Shown one piece after another: positions 36,400-45,277 of a stretch of 64,000 nucleotides of DNA; position 1 is the stretch's first letter, and the number at the start of each line of letters is the position of its first letter. The DNA is from an uncultured Oscillospiraceae bacterium. Its GTDB lineage: Bacteria > Bacillota > Clostridia > Oscillospirales > Acutalibacteraceae. The notes beneath the pieces are model-generated. The model had not been told where the DNA came from and searched no databases. It saw nothing but the letters and a program-made list of their open reading frames with translations. The stretch spans positions 116,894 through 180,893 of the forward strand of contig USJL01000001.1 of the NCBI GenBank assembly GCA_900555015.1. Direction: 5' to 3'. The translations under genes were made by a program, and so were the position numbers.

Positions 36400-37608
36400 A
36401 TGATGCTTTGGGAAATTAAAAAATGCTGTTATCGTATTTACCAAACGGTTTTTAAAGTTGCCATGAATTTCATGGATTGGTCCGAGCCTGAATTGCTTGA
36501 AGGTCAAGGCTCAATTTTAAAATTACCCGAATTTGTAAAAAACAAGGGCGTTAATAAAGTTCTTGTTGTAACCGATAAAGGGCTTATGGGACTTCACCTT
36601 CTTGACCCTATGTTTAAGAAACTTGAAGAAGTTGGCGTAGAATACGTTGTTTATGACGAAGTTCAGCCAAACCCAACAATTCCAAACATTGAGGCTGCAA
36701 GAGAAATGTACATTAAAAACGCTTGTCAGGGCTTTATTGCTTTCGGCGGCGGTTCTTCAATGGACTGCGCAAAAGCTGCTGCTGCAAGAGTTGTTAAGCC
36801 AAATCAAACTGTTCGCCAAATGCGTGGATATCTTAAAGTACATAAAAAATTACCACCATTCTTTGCTGTGCCGACTACTGCCGGAACAGGCTCAGAAACA
36901 ACTGTTGCTGCTGTTGTTTCCGACCCCGAAACTCATGAAAAGAATGCAATCAACGATATTTGTCTTCGTCCCAAATATGCTGTGCTTGACCCGGATTTAA
37001 CCGTAGGTTTGCCACCTCATATTACATCGACAACAGGTATGGATGCATTAACTCATGCTGTTGAGGCTTACATCGGCAGAAGCAACACAAAAGAAACCAG
37101 ACGTCAGGCTGAGGAAGCAACCAAACTTATCTTTGATAATGTTGAGGAAGCTTATAAAAACGGAAAGGATATTGAAGCAAGAGCTAATATGCTTAAAGGT
37201 TCATATTTGGCAGGCTGTGCTTTCACCCGTGCTTATGTTGGCTATGTTCATGCAATAGCTCATAATTTGGGCGGTCTTTACGGCACTCCTCACGGTCTTG
37301 CAAATGCCGTTATTTTGCCTTACGTTCTTGATTGGTACGGTTCTTCAATTTATCCGCAGCTTGCAAAACTTGCAGATATTGTAGGTGTTGAAGGCTATGG
37401 TGAAGGCGATAAGGCTATGAATTTCATTTCTGCTATCAGAAAACTTAATGCAGATATGAATATTCCGGCTAAATTTGATATGATTAAGGAAGAAGATTTG
37501 CCTACTCTTATCGGCAGAGCTCTTAAAGAGGGTAACCCGGGTTATCCTGTTCCAAAGATTATGGATTATAACGATATGGAAAGCGTTATCCGTAAATTTA
37601 TGGCTTAA
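36400..37608 (+). CDS. Iron-containing alcohol dehydrogenase (type III)
   Basis: NAD(P)-dependent oxidoreductase that usually reduces aldehydes to alcohols during fermentation. The 402 residues have the nucleotide-binding GGGSSMDCAK (116-125), PTTAGTGSE (158-166), and the four metal ligands Asp215 and His219 (DALTHAVEAY), His284 and His298 (HAIAHNLGGLYGTPHG). AAGGAGG lies upstream of two adjacent ATG codons. An N-terminal extension of about 25 residues (LWEIKKCCYRIYQ) precedes the core fold. Substrate unknown; lactaldehyde from the fucose pathway or butyraldehyde/acetaldehyde are candidates by context only. Confidence 0.88.
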   Translation: MMLWEIKKCCYRIYQTVFKVAMNFMDWSEPELLEGQGSILKLPEFVKNKGVNKVLVVTDKGLMGLHLLDPMFKKLEEVGVEYVVYDEVQPNPTIPNIEAAREMYIKNACQGFIAFGGGSSMDCAKAAAARVVKPNQTVRQMRGYLKVHKKLPPFFAVPTTAGTGSETTVAAVVSDPETHEKNAINDICLRPKYAVLDPDLTVGLPPHITSTTGMDALTHAVEAYIGRSNTKETRRQAEEATKLIFDNVEEAYKNGKDIEARANMLKGSYLAGCAFTRAYVGYVHAIAHNLGGLYGTPHGLANAVILPYVLDWYGSSIYPQLAKLADIVGVEGYGEGDKAMNFISAIRKLNADMNIPAKFDMIKEEDLPTLIGRALKEGNPGYPVPKIMDYNDMESVIRKFMA

Positions 37609-37628
37609 TTATAAATAATATGCATATT

Positions 37629-37665
37629 AACGCACAGAATTAAATTTCTGTGCGTTATTTTTAAT
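37629..37665 (+). terminator. Terminator of the Fe-alcohol dehydrogenase gene
   Basis: Stem ACGCACAGAA / TTCTGTGCGT with an AT loop, then a T-rich tail. Confidence 0.88.
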
Positions 37666-37681
37666 TTTATTAAAATATTTA

Positions 37682-37710
37682 TTGAATTTTTGTGCAGTTT
37701 GTTGTAAAAT
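37682..37710 (+). promoter_or_regulatory. Promoter of the GPH symporter gene
   Basis: TTGAAT, 17-base spacer, TAAAAT, 31 bases before the ATG. Confidence 0.6.
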
Positions 37711-37741
37711 GTTGTGGTATTAAAAAGTTAGGGGTGAATTT

Positions 37742-39280
37742 ATGGGGCAAGCTAAAACTTACACCAAAAAAGAACGAAATATGTACTTGGCAGGTATGTT
37801 TGGTCAAAATATGATTTATAACATAATTGCCACAGGCTTAATCGGTTATTATCTTCAGTATGTAATTTACATTCCTGTTGTTGCAATCGGCTGGATTGTT
37901 GCCATTGCCCGTGTTTGGGATGCTGTTAATGACCCTATGATGGGTACTATTGTTGATAAAACCAGGTCAAAATGGGGAAAATGCCGACCTTATCTTATTA
38001 TTTTCCCCGCAATTATAGGCGCTATTACAATTTTAACCTTTGTAAACGGCAACTACACAACAGCCTCACCGACAGGCAAAGTTCTTATTGTTGCTTGGGC
38101 GGCAATTTCTTACGTTTTATGGGGCATGCTTTTCACTGTTTGTGATATTCCTCTTTGGGGTATTACTTCTCTTATGACAGAAGATGAAAACGACCGTTCC
38201 AAAATCCTAGGTCTTGCAAGAATTGCAGCAGGCGTAGGCGGTATCGGCGTGCTTGTTGTTCAAATTGCACAGGTTGTTGCAAGTTTATTTGTTTCAAAAG
38301 GTTATTCAACAGATAAAGCAAATCAAATGGGCTTTATTTTAACTGTTGTTGTTTTAACTGTTATCAGTACTGCTTTATTTGAACTTGCCGGTTTAGGAAC
38401 TGTTGAAAGAGTTCAAACAAGTGAAGAAAAGCACACAATGAAAGAAAACTTCCAAATTATGTGGAAGTGTAAACCTTTCCGTCAAATTCTTATTTCCGGT
38501 ATTTTAAGAAGCCCTATTCAGCTTCTTATGCTTGTAGCAATGTCTTTTGTAACCTATTATTATGCAAACGGTAACTTTATGAATTTATTTACCGATAACG
38601 GCATTAACTTTACAATGCTCATTAGCATTGCAATTATTGCTCTTGGCATTTTTGTGGGCCAGTTTGTTGCTATGGCTATTACTCCAATGCTTACAAAAAA
38701 GGTTGAAAATAAAACACTTTATAACATTTATTCTATCGGCAGTGCTATTCCGTTTGCTCTTCTTTTTGTTACATACAAAATTGCAGGCGGCGATTTAACA
38801 CCAATCGGTTGGGTTATTGTTACAGGCGTTCTTTTCACTTTCGCAAGTGCAGGTATGGGCGGTATTAACGTTCTTCAGTCTGTTATGATTGCCGACTGCG
38901 TTGATTATGAAGAATATACAAATGGCATTCGTCCTGACGGCGTATTTTTCTCGGGTCAAAGCTTTATCACAAAGCTTTCAGGCGGTATAGCTGCTCTTAT
39001 TCAGTCTTTTGTTTACGGTGCAATCGGATTTTCCGATAAAAATATTGAAATTATGAACAATGCTTTGGCAGACGGTTCCGCTAATTTCGTAACATATAAC
39101 GACGGCAAATATGCCGCAGCAATGTTTTTCTTAATTTCTATCCCTCCTGCAATCGGTATGCTTCTTTCTGCAATTCCTACTTTTAAGTATGCTTTGCCTG
39201 ATAAAGAACATGCAAGAATTCTTGAGGTTCTTGTTAAAAAACATGCTGAAAATAACAGCAGTGTTTCCGAAGAAAAATAA
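37742..39280 (+). CDS. GPH-family sugar:cation symporter (MFS)
   Basis: Secondary transporter of the glycoside-pentoside-hexuronide family, 12 predicted membrane helices over 512 residues. Diagnostic are the helix 2-3 motif DAVNDPMMGTIVDKTRSKWGKCRPY (about 58-82, conserved Asp for cation/sugar binding and the MFS loop), and ADCVDYEEYTNGIRPDG in the second half. It has its own promoter and terminator, so substrate cannot be read from an operon; nearby sialidase and sulfatase suggest host-glycan sugars. Similar in family to the symporter at 60310-61707 but clearly a different gene. Confidence 0.88.
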   Translation: MGQAKTYTKKERNMYLAGMFGQNMIYNIIATGLIGYYLQYVIYIPVVAIGWIVAIARVWDAVNDPMMGTIVDKTRSKWGKCRPYLIIFPAIIGAITILTFVNGNYTTASPTGKVLIVAWAAISYVLWGMLFTVCDIPLWGITSLMTEDENDRSKILGLARIAAGVGGIGVLVVQIAQVVASLFVSKGYSTDKANQMGFILTVVVLTVISTALFELAGLGTVERVQTSEEKHTMKENFQIMWKCKPFRQILISGILRSPIQLLMLVAMSFVTYYYANGNFMNLFTDNGINFTMLISIAIIALGIFVGQFVAMAITPMLTKKVENKTLYNIYSIGSAIPFALLFVTYKIAGGDLTPIGWVIVTGVLFTFASAGMGGINVLQSVMIADCVDYEEYTNGIRPDGVFFSGQSFITKLSGGIAALIQSFVYGAIGFSDKNIEIMNNALADGSANFVTYNDGKYAAAMFFLISIPPAIGMLLSAIPTFKYALPDKEHARILEVLVKKHAENNSSVSEEK

Positions 39281-39306
39281 ATTTAATTTAACTATAATAA
39301 CAAATA

Positions 39307-39340
39307 ACGGCACAGTTTGTTCTGTGCCGTTTTTTTTCTT
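39307..39340 (+). terminator. Terminator of the first GPH symporter gene
   Basis: Stem AACGGCACAG / CTGTGCCGTT with a TTTGTT loop and a T-run. Confidence 0.92.
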
Positions 39341-39368
39341 GTAATTTTGTTGTATTAAATGTTATACT
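39339..39368 (+). promoter_or_regulatory. Possible promoter of the acetyltransferase gene
   Basis: TTGTAA and TATACT with an 18-base spacer, immediately after the terminator. Confidence 0.45.
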
Positions 39369-39401
39369 TATGTTTATAGAATATATTAAGGGGTGTTATT
39401 T

Positions 39402-39977
39402 ATGGAATACAGTGAAAAGGACTTTTTGGAAACCGGCGATTCTGCAAATAAGGAATTAAGCATTTCCTGCCGTGAGCTTACCAGAGAGTATTATCTTTGC
39501 GATTACAGAGATACGGAAAAGAAATCGGCTATATTGAAAAAACTTCTTGGTAAAGTCGGAAAAAATGTCGGCATAGGAGTTCCTTTTTATTGCGATCACG
39601 GAAAAAGTATTTTTATCGGCGATGATGTTATTGTAGGCTTAAATTGTACTTTTGTAGATAATGCCGAAATACACATAGGTAACCGTGTAATGATTGCACC
39701 TAATGTTCAAATATATACTGCTTCACATCCTACATTGCCCCAAGAACGGTTAATTGATAATTGGGAGGGCGTAAGCCCCACTTATTTCAGAACCTATGCT
39801 AAACCGGTAATAATAGAGGATAATGTTTGGATTGGCGGCGGTGCAATAATTTTGCCGGGCGTTACAATCGGTAAAAATGCTGTAATCGGTGCAGGCAGTG
39901 TTGTAAATAAATCAATTCCCGAAAATTGTGTTGCCGCAGGCAATCCCTGTAAAGTAATAAAAAAATTATCAGTTTAA
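39402..39977 (+). CDS. Maltose/galactoside O-acetyltransferase-type hexapeptide protein
   Basis: Acetyl-CoA-dependent sugar acetyltransferase of the LacA/Maa family, a trimeric left-handed beta helix. The ATG at 39402 (AAGGGG upstream) gives 191 residues. N-terminal Mac domain (about 5-55) precedes hexapeptide repeats; IYTASHPTLPQER contains the catalytic His, and DNVWIGGGAIILPGVTIGKNAVIGAGSVV is the typical end of the coil. The acceptor sugar is unknown. Single gene with its own terminator. Confidence 0.88.
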   Translation: MEYSEKDFLETGDSANKELSISCRELTREYYLCDYRDTEKKSAILKKLLGKVGKNVGIGVPFYCDHGKSIFIGDDVIVGLNCTFVDNAEIHIGNRVMIAPNVQIYTASHPTLPQERLIDNWEGVSPTYFRTYAKPVIIEDNVWIGGGAIILPGVTIGKNAVIGAGSVVNKSIPENCVAAGNPCKVIKKLSV

Positions 39978-39989
39978 CTTCATAAATCA

Positions 39990-40021
39990 AAGGCTCAAGG
40001 GAAATCCTTGAGCCTTTATTG
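39990..40021. terminator. Terminator between acetyltransferase and sulfatase genes
   Basis: Stem AAAGGCTCAAGG / CCTTGAGCCTTT with a short loop; the ends of the converging genes lie on both sides, so it may serve both. Confidence 0.88.
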
Positions 40022-40054
40022 TTTATATTGCCATGTAATTGTGCAATTAATTTG

Positions 40055-41380
40055 TTATTTTTTCCTTGCTTTAACAGCAGGTAAAATAACAGGTGCGTCT
40101 TCGCCTGCATTTGTCATTTGTTCAATAAGCATATATTTTAAGTCTTCTCTTACATTTTTGTATGCAGGGTCTTTAACTAAATTATGTTTTTCAATAGGGT
40201 CTTTTTCCAAATCATACAAATAGTCTTCAAAATATGCTTTGTTTGTGTGATGAATATATCCTATCGGCATTGCGTCTCTTATTGCATATTTGTATCTGTC
40301 TGTTCTTATTGCTCTTCCGCATTGACTTTCGCTTATTTGCATAAATACGCAATCACGTTTTTCCTTTGGATTGTTAATTTGTTTTGTTAAATCAATTCCC
40401 GCATATTGCTTTGGAATATCAATTCCTGCCATTGAAAGCATTGTTGGCGGCAAGTCAATTAAAGATGAAAGGCGTTTTTCTCTTTTTCCGCCTTCAAATC
40501 CGCCGCCTTTAATTATTAACGGTGTGTGGCTTGCACTTTCGTGGCAAGTACGCTTGTATTCGGGGTTTCTTGTTTTAAAGTGCGCACCGTGGTCGGATGT
40601 GTAGATGATTATTGTGTCATCATAAATTCCAAGCTCCTTTAATTTGTCAACAAGTCTGCCTACATTGTAATCAAGCCTGTTAATTGCAGAAATGTAATCA
40701 GGGTATTCTTCTTTGTAATTGCCTTTTAAAAATGTTAAGTCATCCGGCAGGGGATAATCTTTAAATTTATCAACCGTTTCTTTGTAACCCTCAATGGTGT
40801 GGTGGTCGTTTTGGTGGTGAGGTTCAAGTTGACTCACAAACATAAAAAACGGCTTTTCTTTATCACATTTGTCAAGGTATTCCAACGCAAAATCATTAAT
40901 ACAGTCGGCACGGTAGCCTTTAAAATCAATTTTGTTTCCGTCGCCGTCAAAAATGTAACCGTCGTAACCGTGAGATGTAAATTCAAGGCAGTCTGCCGCT
41001 CTCCAATATTGGTATTCGCCCTGTCTGTCTTTTGGCACGGCTTTGCTTTCACAGTGTAAACCTATTCCCGGGTATCTGTCTGAAGCTAAATGCCATTTTC
41101 CTATGTAAGCTGTTTGATAGCCGGCGTCGTTAAAATATCTTGCAAGGGGAGTAATATCTCTGGGTAATGCTATGCCGTTCCAATAACAGCCCACTTGTGT
41201 TGCATACATGCCGGATTGCAGGCAAGCTCTTGCAGGGCCGCAAACAGGCTGGCATGTAAAGTTGTTTTCAAACAACGTGCCTTCCTCTGCAAGTTTCATA
41301 ACATTGGGCATAACCTGCTCATTAACAGTGTCCCATCTTTGCTGGTCGGAAAAATAAAATATAATATTTTTTCTTTTCAT
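40055..41380 (-). CDS. Sulfatase (Cys-type, CxPxR motif), cytoplasmic
   Basis: Hydrolyses sulfate esters. The 441 residues have the alkaline phosphatase-like fold: metal site SDQQRWD (11-17), the formylglycine motif CGPAR (47-51) in which Cys47 must be oxidised by an anaerobic sulfatase-maturating enzyme, GKWH (about 93-96), a SQLEPHH-like active-site segment, and the C-terminal YTSDHG metal motif. No signal peptide is seen, so it should act inside the cell; substrate may be sulfated sugars imported from mucin or glycosaminoglycans. The maturase gene is not in this window. It lies 27 bases downstream of a TauE-like exporter gene on the same strand. Confidence 0.88.
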   Translation of the reverse strand: MKRKNIIFYFSDQQRWDTVNEQVMPNVMKLAEEGTLFENNFTCQPVCGPARACLQSGMYATQVGCYWNGIALPRDITPLARYFNDAGYQTAYIGKWHLASDRYPGIGLHCESKAVPKDRQGEYQYWRAADCLEFTSHGYDGYIFDGDGNKIDFKGYRADCINDFALEYLDKCDKEKPFFMFVSQLEPHHQNDHHTIEGYKETVDKFKDYPLPDDLTFLKGNYKEEYPDYISAINRLDYNVGRLVDKLKELGIYDDTIIIYTSDHGAHFKTRNPEYKRTCHESASHTPLIIKGGGFEGGKREKRLSSLIDLPPTMLSMAGIDIPKQYAGIDLTKQINNPKEKRDCVFMQISESQCGRAIRTDRYKYAIRDAMPIGYIHHTNKAYFEDYLYDLEKDPIEKHNLVKDPAYKNVREDLKYMLIEQMTNAGEDAPVILPAVKARKK

Positions 41381-41407
41381 GTTTTTTACCTCTTTAAATT
41401 ATATTTA

Positions 41408-42196
41408 TTAAACCATTGCAATAAAGCCTGCAAAAGCATTGTAAAAATTAATTAATGCAAGTGCTGCCACAACAACGGTAAAAATTGTTTTAATAACTTT
41501 TTCATTTCCTTTTTTATTCATTTTAGCACCTAATATGCCGCCTAAAACAGCACAGCATATTGCCGCAATAAGCGTTATTGGACTAACTGTGGGTATTGTT
41601 CCTTTTATTCCCATTGTAACAAGTTTTGAAAGTTGACTGAAAAATATTGTGCCCACACTGTAAACAGCCGCTTCTTTCATTGTCATTGAAAAGAATAAAA
41701 CTAAAAACGCCACGTTAATCGGACCGCCGCCTACACCTAAAAACGATGCTATAAAGCCAAGAGCAAGTCCTACGGTAATAATTCCTACAGGATTTTTAAC
41801 ATTAAAACTTTTTGCGTTTTTAATGTTAATGTAAACAACCGATAAAACAAGCAGTATTCCTAAAATAAGTCCTTGAATGCTTTTTAATATATTGTTGTTA
41901 AATATTGTAAGTAAAAAGTCAAAAAGCGAGGAACCGCCTATTCCTCCGGCAACTGCACCGATTGAAATCAAAAGTAAAAATTTAAAATCAATTTTTGTTT
42001 TTGCCCTAACATGTTTAATTGTTGAGCTTATGCTCATACTGAATACCGAGCAGGTTGATATAAAATTAACCACATCAATGGTGTCATGACCTATTAAATC
42101 AAGCAAAGGCTTAATTATTACTCCTCCGCCCAGACCTACAAAAGCACCCAAGAAAGTGGCAGTTATTATTATTAGCGAGTAAATTATTATGTACAT
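41408..42196 (-). CDS. TauE/SafE-family anion exporter
   Basis: Eight-helix membrane protein of 262 residues with the family's paired repeats: LGAFVGLGGGVIIKPLL (about 16-32) and GFIASFLGVGGGPINVAFL (about 150-168). Members export sulfite, sulfoacetate or other organic and sulfur anions. Start overlaps the mscS stop by one base (TAATG), and the sulfatase follows 27 bases later, so the three are probably one transcript. A role in exporting sulfate or sulfite set free by the sulfatase is an inference from position. Confidence 0.85.
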   Translation of the reverse strand: MYIIIYSLIIITATFLGAFVGLGGGVIIKPLLDLIGHDTIDVVNFISTCSVFSMSISSTIKHVRAKTKIDFKFLLLISIGAVAGGIGGSSLFDFLLTIFNNNILKSIQGLILGILLVLSVVYINIKNAKSFNVKNPVGIITVGLALGFIASFLGVGGGPINVAFLVLFFSMTMKEAAVYSVGTIFFSQLSKLVTMGIKGTIPTVSPITLIAAICCAVLGGILGAKMNKKGNEKVIKTIFTVVVAALALINFYNAFAGFIAMV

Positions 42197-43251
42197 TATA
42201 AGTTTTGTTCCTTTTCAATTTGTACTGTAGTTGTGGGGAAAGCAAAATCAGTGTTGTTTTCTTCAACTATTTTTTTAATTTCAAAATTTAATTCTTCGTT
42301 GAATTTGCAATATTCTTCATAGTCATATGTGTTAATATAGCACCGTATTTGAATGTTTTGGGAAAAATCGTCAAATTCGCAAAAGCGAACTCTTACACTT
42401 TCAGGACAAACTTTTTCATTGCCGATTAAGTAATCGGCAATTTCCTTTTCACATTTTTTTAAAGTTGCTTCATCGGCAGAATAAACAAGCCCTATTTTAA
42501 ATTCAATAAGCCTTTTTGTAAGCTTTGAAAGGTTTGTAATTGCCGCATCGCCGATTTTGGAATTCGGAACAATAACAACGGTATCGTCAAGAGTTCTTAT
42601 TCTTGTTGAACGCATTGTAATATCTTCAATAACGCCTTTAAATTCACCTGTTTCTATTAAATCACCCACATCAAACGGTCGGTCTAACATAATAAAAAAT
42701 CCCGAAACAAGATTCTTAAGGGAATCCTGCGCCGCAAGTGAAACTGCCAAACCGCCTACTCCCAAACCGGTAAGCAAACCGTTTATGTTGTATCCCAATT
42801 CGGAAATTACCATAACAACTGCTATGCATATTACAAGAAATTTCAGTATGTTTGAAATAAATTTAACTGCAATTCCGTTAATTTTATTGTTATTGTCTTT
42901 TTCAAAAGCGTCATTTAAGCTGTCTGAAAAATAGTTTATAACACACCATGCAACAATCAGTATGGAAAATACTTTGTAGGTGTTTAAAACTATAGGCTTG
43001 GGGATGTTTATGTAAACGCCTAAAATTGCTCCGGTCAGCATAATAAAGAATGCAAGTGGTTTTTTTAAACTGCTTTTAAATCCCTTTCGCTTTTCAGGCT
43101 TCCTTGCAAAAATTATTTTAGAGAGCAATGTCAATATTCCGGATGAAACAGGGTTTCTTAACGCAGTGCACAAAGCAAATATTCCTACTCCAATCGCTAT
43201 GTTAACATATGTGGGCAGTTCGCCGAATAAAGTAATTATTTTGTCTGCCAT
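42196..43251 (-). CDS. Small-conductance mechanosensitive channel (MscS family)
   Basis: Tension-gated channel of the cytoplasmic membrane that relieves osmotic shock. The 351 residues show several N-terminal hydrophobic helices, the pore helix region LLTGLGVGGLAVSLAAQDSLKNLVSG (Gly/Ala-packed TM3), then the beta domain with RPFDVGDLIE and MRSTRIRTLDDTVVIVPNS, and a C-terminal alpha/beta cage. Some members conduct specific ions. First gene of a likely mscS-tauE-sulfatase transcript; only a weak ribosome binding site is visible. Confidence 0.9.
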   Translation of the reverse strand: MADKIITLFGELPTYVNIAIGVGIFALCTALRNPVSSGILTLLSKIIFARKPEKRKGFKSSLKKPLAFFIMLTGAILGVYINIPKPIVLNTYKVFSILIVAWCVINYFSDSLNDAFEKDNNNKINGIAVKFISNILKFLVICIAVVMVISELGYNINGLLTGLGVGGLAVSLAAQDSLKNLVSGFFIMLDRPFDVGDLIETGEFKGVIEDITMRSTRIRTLDDTVVIVPNSKIGDAAITNLSKLTKRLIEFKIGLVYSADEATLKKCEKEIADYLIGNEKVCPESVRVRFCEFDDFSQNIQIRCYINTYDYEEYCKFNEELNFEIKKIVEENNTDFAFPTTTVQIEKEQNL

Positions 43252-43298
43252 ATTAATTTCACAGCCTTTCTAACTTATATAGTCAGCCTATTTTAAAT

Positions 43299-44354
43299 TT
43301 ATACACAGTAAAAATTGCTTTCCCAGGCAGGCAGGTAAGGGCTGTGCCTGAAAAATATTTTATAGTTTTTGTTATATTCAAGTATTTTAAGCGGCAAATC
43401 AAACATATCTTCATTTCTGTGATATGCGCAAATGTAAAGTTTAGGCTTGTATTTTATGATTGTTTGCCTGCAACCTTCAAGGGCTTTTAATTCCGAGCCT
43501 TCAATGTCCATTTTAAGCATTGTAACAGGCTCGCTTATCAAACTGTCAATATCCTGCACTTTAACCGGCACGCCTTCTCCTGAAAGTTTGGAATTTCTGC
43601 CTGCTTTTCTTGCAAAAATCAGCGTATCGGCTTTATTCCATGCTCCCATGTTAAATAGGGTAACGTTTTTCATTTGTGCAGTGTTTTTCGTTAGCTTTTT
43701 AAAGTTTTTTTCATCAGGTTCAAGGGCGTATATGCTGTTGTATTTGCCGTTTGTAAAATCGGTGAATTCTTTAATTGTATCTCCGTCATATGCTCCCATA
43801 TCCACAATGGTTTCGTTATCATTAAGCTTTAAAATGTCTTTGTATATGTTGTTTTTATCTTTTTCCATAGAGTTCAGCAGGTAGTCTATTTTGCCGCTTA
43901 TTTTAAAATTTATAACATTTTCGTAAACACGGCGGCTTTCTTCATCTGCAAGGTTGTTATAAACAAATTCAAATTTTTCTCTGTTTTTTTCAAAATATTC
44001 TTTTGTAAATATACCGTCGCCGGCAACGGGAACATCAGGTGCAAAAACTTTATGCTCGCCGTTAATGCGTTTAATGTTTTCTAAAACACTGTCTATATGT
44101 GTGGCAAATGCAAGCACAACGTTAAAATCGTCAAATTTGTTGCAAATATCGCTGTATTTCTCAACTTTATAGCCTAAAAAGGAATGACCTCTTACAAAAT
44201 CGTCGCTTGCAAAAACAGCGGCAACTTTTACATCGTATTCTTTCAAAACAGAAATGATTTTTTCAGCTCCGTTACCCATTCCGTAAATAACAACCGGCTT
44301 TTTGTCTTCGGCAAGAAACTGCCAAATGTCTTTTTCTTCAACTTTTAAATTCAT
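43299..44354 (-). CDS. FkbM-family methyltransferase with N-terminal Rossmann-like domain
   Basis: SAM-dependent O-methyltransferase of the kind found with surface glycan genes. Start at 44354 (MNLKVEEK) is chosen because AAGGTGG directly precedes it; the frame is open 12 codons further. Residues ~18-120 form a nucleotide-binding-like domain (VVIYGMGNGAEKI); the methyltransferase follows, with SAM motif IVDMGAYDGDT, IYALEPDEKNF and the FkbM signature MLKMDIEGSELKALEG. The C-terminus is short and aromatic. No glycosyltransferase is adjacent, so the acceptor is unknown. Confidence 0.83.
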   Translation of the reverse strand: MNLKVEEKDIWQFLAEDKKPVVIYGMGNGAEKIISVLKEYDVKVAAVFASDDFVRGHSFLGYKVEKYSDICNKFDDFNVVLAFATHIDSVLENIKRINGEHKVFAPDVPVAGDGIFTKEYFEKNREKFEFVYNNLADEESRRVYENVINFKISGKIDYLLNSMEKDKNNIYKDILKLNDNETIVDMGAYDGDTIKEFTDFTNGKYNSIYALEPDEKNFKKLTKNTAQMKNVTLFNMGAWNKADTLIFARKAGRNSKLSGEGVPVKVQDIDSLISEPVTMLKMDIEGSELKALEGCRQTIIKYKPKLYICAYHRNEDMFDLPLKILEYNKNYKIFFRHSPYLPAWESNFYCV

Positions 44355-44402
44355 ATTACCACCTTGAATATTATATACTAAATATAACATAATTCAATAC
44401 TC

Positions 44403-44431
44403 TTTACAAATAAAATAAAAAAGTATATAAT
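44403..44431 (+). promoter_or_regulatory. Promoter of the corC-mutS2 gene group
   Basis: TTTACA, 17-base spacer, TATAAT, 36 bases before the chosen corC start. Confidence 0.6.
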
Positions 44432-44467
44432 GTAATTTATTAAAAAATAATGGGGGTTTGTGCCTTT

Positions 44468-45277
44468 ATGGCAGGCAATCTGTTCAAAAAATTAGTAAAT
44501 AAGCCGTCTGCGCAAGATGAAATTATGAATTTTGTTGAAGACGAAAATAATTCGTCATCGCTTGAAACTTCGCAGCGTGAAATGATAAATAACATTTTTT
44601 TGTTTGATGATATTACAGCCGGTGATATTATGACTCACAGAACCGATATTGAGGCTGTTGAAATCAGTTCGTCAATAAGTGATGTTGTTGATTTGGCTGT
44701 TAAAGAGGGATTTTCACGAATTCCTGTGTATAACGAAGATTTAGACAATATAGTGGGAATTATTAATATTAAGGATTTACTTAAACTTGTTGGCACTAAA
44801 ATCAGTGCAGACGATTGTCTTAAGGATTATGTAAGAAAACCGTTCTTCGTTCCCGAAACCATTTCCTGTGTAAAGCTTTTTAAACAAATGAAGGACAAGC
44901 GTGTTCAGCTTGCCGTTGTTGTTGATGAATACGGCGGCACGGCAGGTATTGTTTCTATGGAGGATATTCTTGAAAGCATTGTAGGTAATATTCAGGATGA
45001 ATATGACGACGAAGAAAAGGAATACGAAAAAACAGACGATAAAACTTATATTTTTGACGGCTCTGCGGAAATAGAAATACTTGAAAAAGTTTTGGGGGTA
45101 AAAATTCCTCAGGGTGATTATGATACTGTTGCGGGCTTTGTTATAAACCTTTTGGGCTTTGTTCCCGAAACAGTAAAGAAAGATGATGTTATTTCGGCAC
45201 AATATGAAAATTTTGTGTTTACCGTTTTGAAGGTTGAAGAAAGAAGAATAGAACAAATTAAGGTAGAGATTAATTAA
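44468..45277 (+). CDS. CorC/HlyC-type CBS-domain protein
   Basis: Cytoplasmic two-CBS protein with C-terminal transporter-associated domain, as in CorC/YbeX, linked to magnesium efflux and ribosome maturation. Start at 44468 follows GGGGGT by about 11 bases; an ATG at 44450 lies before that site and has none of its own. CBS pair at about 60-185 (MTHRTDIEAVEISSSI; AVVVDEYGGTAGIVSMEDILE) and CorC_HlyC domain at the end. It lacks the DUF21 membrane part of full hemolysin-type exporters. Its stop overlaps the phoH start by one base; the corC-phoH-ybeY order resembles ybeX-ybeZ-ybeY of proteobacteria. Confidence 0.87.
   Translation: MAGNLFKKLVNKPSAQDEIMNFVEDENNSSSLETSQREMINNIFLFDDITAGDIMTHRTDIEAVEISSSISDVVDLAVKEGFSRIPVYNEDLDNIVGIINIKDLLKLVGTKISADDCLKDYVRKPFFVPETISCVKLFKQMKDKRVQLAVVVDEYGGTAGIVSMEDILESIVGNIQDEYDDEEKEYEKTDDKTYIFDGSAEIEILEKVLGVKIPQGDYDTVAGFVINLLGFVPETVKKDDVISAQYENFVFTVLKVEERRIEQIKVEIN

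Noticed and set aside
42557..43884. Plus-strand frames of 125 and 145 residues (42557-42934 and 43447-43884)
   Set aside because: Antisense shadows of the MscS and FkbM genes.
44777..45256. 159-residue open frame on the minus strand
   Set aside because: It lies wholly inside the well-supported corC gene on the other strand, is rich in Phe/Asn/Lys typical of reversed AT-rich coding sequence, and has no ribosome binding site.
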